Below are positions 53,782-54,373 of a stretch of 54,373 nt of DNA, piece by piece. The DNA lies in assembly GCF_024171885.1 (NCBI RefSeq), contig NZ_JAMTCP010000047.1, positions 1-54,373 on the forward strand, read 5' to 3'. The stretch is from Streptoalloteichus tenebrarius. Lineage in GTDB: Bacteria > Actinomycetota > Actinomycetes > Mycobacteriales > Pseudonocardiaceae. The translations under genes and the position numbers were made by a program. Position 1 is the stretch's first letter; each line of letters opens with the position of its first letter. The notes beneath the pieces are model-generated. The model saw only the letters and a program-made list of their open reading frames with translations. It made no database searches and was not told the DNA's origin.

Positions 53782-54373
53782 CGGGTGACGGGCGCCGGGG
53801 GAACGGGCGGAGTCGGGTAATCCGTCGGTAAAGAGAGTCCCGTCCGGGTGATCTTCGGCCACGGGTGGGCGACGGTCGCTCCACGCGTGCGAGTGCTCAC
53901 ATTTCCGCGCCCTCGTCGTCGTGCCGAGAGTGGCATGTCGAGAGTGGGCGGGGGTGTGACGTCCGAGGGACTCGGTGAGGGCCGGGCCGGTGCTGGGGCC
54001 GCCAGATGCCGTGACACGGGGGTCTGAGCGAGGGCCGGGTGCGGCCTGGTGGGCCTGGGAGGCGTTCCGGCCCGGGCCGGGGGCGATGGGGCGCCAGGAG
54101 ACTCGACGAGGGCCGCGTCTGTCCGGGCCGAGGGAGTGTCTCGGGTGGGCCTGGCGCTCCGAGACGGGAGGCGGCTGGTCCGGGTCCGAGCGGGCGGGAA
54201 GCCCCAGCGGACGTGTTGAGTGTCAAAACGCCACAGGAGCGCGCGTTTCCAGCCACCCAGCCCGCGATTTCGCCCATAACAGTGTTACTTGGGGGAACCC
54301 CCAATATTTATGCTCGCGCACAAAGTTGGGGTGGGGCAAGGCCCGGGTCGGGGGTTCCTCATCCACGAGGAGG
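53782..54373. other. non-coding right edge
   Basis: No gene is supported in these 592 bases. The left part is GC-rich with imperfect GAGGGCCG-type repeats. The right part is A/T-richer and contains the second copy of the intergenic element. GAGGAGG at the last bases of the window looks like the ribosome-binding site of the next gene, beginning just outside. Confidence 0.5.
54265..54318. repeat. conserved intergenic element, copy 2
   Basis: AACAGTGTT (54278-54286), four bases, GGGGGAACCCCC (54291-54302), then AAT and CTCGCG. With the flanking bases, TTGGGGG/CCCCCAA is a 7-bp inverted repeat with a two-base centre. A GTGTCAAAACG box lies about 60 bases upstream. Confidence 0.65.

Noticed and set aside
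53782-54373. Open frames of 110-166 codons at the right edge
   Set aside because: All are GC-driven shadows on the minus strand with no start signals or recognisable sequence.

Overview
The window is very GC-rich actinobacterial DNA with many GTG starts, 4-base GTGA/ATGA gene overlaps and mycothiol genes. Gene order and protein content point to a member of the Pseudonocardiaceae (Saccharothrix/Actinosynnema/Lentzea-like). The backbone follows the Mycobacterium tuberculosis Rv0481c-Rv0530 segment. It also carries a Streptomyces-type block that mycobacteria lack: rex at the head of the heme operon, and a BldN-type sigma factor nearby. No tRNA, rRNA, CRISPR array, intact insertion sequence or prophage was seen.

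Region 1 (1-12.8 kb): purU and a mycothiol-dependent maleylpyruvate isomerase-like gene lie on the minus strand, followed by the frameshifted remnant of an IS5-family transposase. A methyltransferase and a DUF2505 gene are divergent from murB. Then come a Nal1-like serine protease, a short-chain dehydrogenase divergent from an LprQ-type L,D-transpeptidase lipoprotein, an alpha/beta hydrolase, mshA, a YbjN-domain gene and a DUF4349 lipoprotein. Region 2 (13-27.6 kb): an acyl-CoA ligase, gpmA, the SenX3-RegX3 two-component system, a Ppx/GppA phosphatase coupled to a membrane protein and a TIM-barrel protein, proline dehydrogenase with a thioesterase, proC, a MerR/excisionase-type DNA-binding protein, the 33-residue ribosomal protein bS22, an epimerase-like protein and an acyltransferase.

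Region 3 (27.9-35.5 kb): a SerB-like HAD phosphatase and, on the minus strand, a BldN-like ECF sigma factor followed by a DUF5667 membrane protein that is probably its anti-sigma factor. A second acyl-CoA ligase, an acyl-CoA dehydrogenase and a glutaredoxin-like protein follow. Region 4 (35.7-48.7 kb): rex-hemA-hemC-hemD-hemB, with a Rex operator overlapping the rex promoter, so heme synthesis is probably tuned to NADH/NAD+. Five tandem four-helix membrane paralogues and two other small membrane proteins follow, then hemL. Region 5 (47.4-54.4 kb): a histidine phosphatase and a TlpA-like thioredoxin coupled to hemL, then the ccdA-resB-ccsB cytochrome c maturation genes. Heme supply, thiol handling and cytochrome c assembly are thus contiguous. 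An EspI-like ParA/MinD ATPase with twelve 10-residue repeats closes the coding part.

The most interesting non-coding signals are five exact copies of the palindrome GTCCA-N3-TGGAC; a composite element (AACANTGTT, four bases, GGGGGAACCCCC) present in two distant intergenic regions; a duplicated terminator-promoter module in the membrane-paralogue array whose stem has a compensatory base change; a series of leaderless-type promoters (TANNNT 5-8 bases before a GTG); and a 42-bp perfect palindrome acting as terminator. All database-type statements are from memory of families; no search was run.
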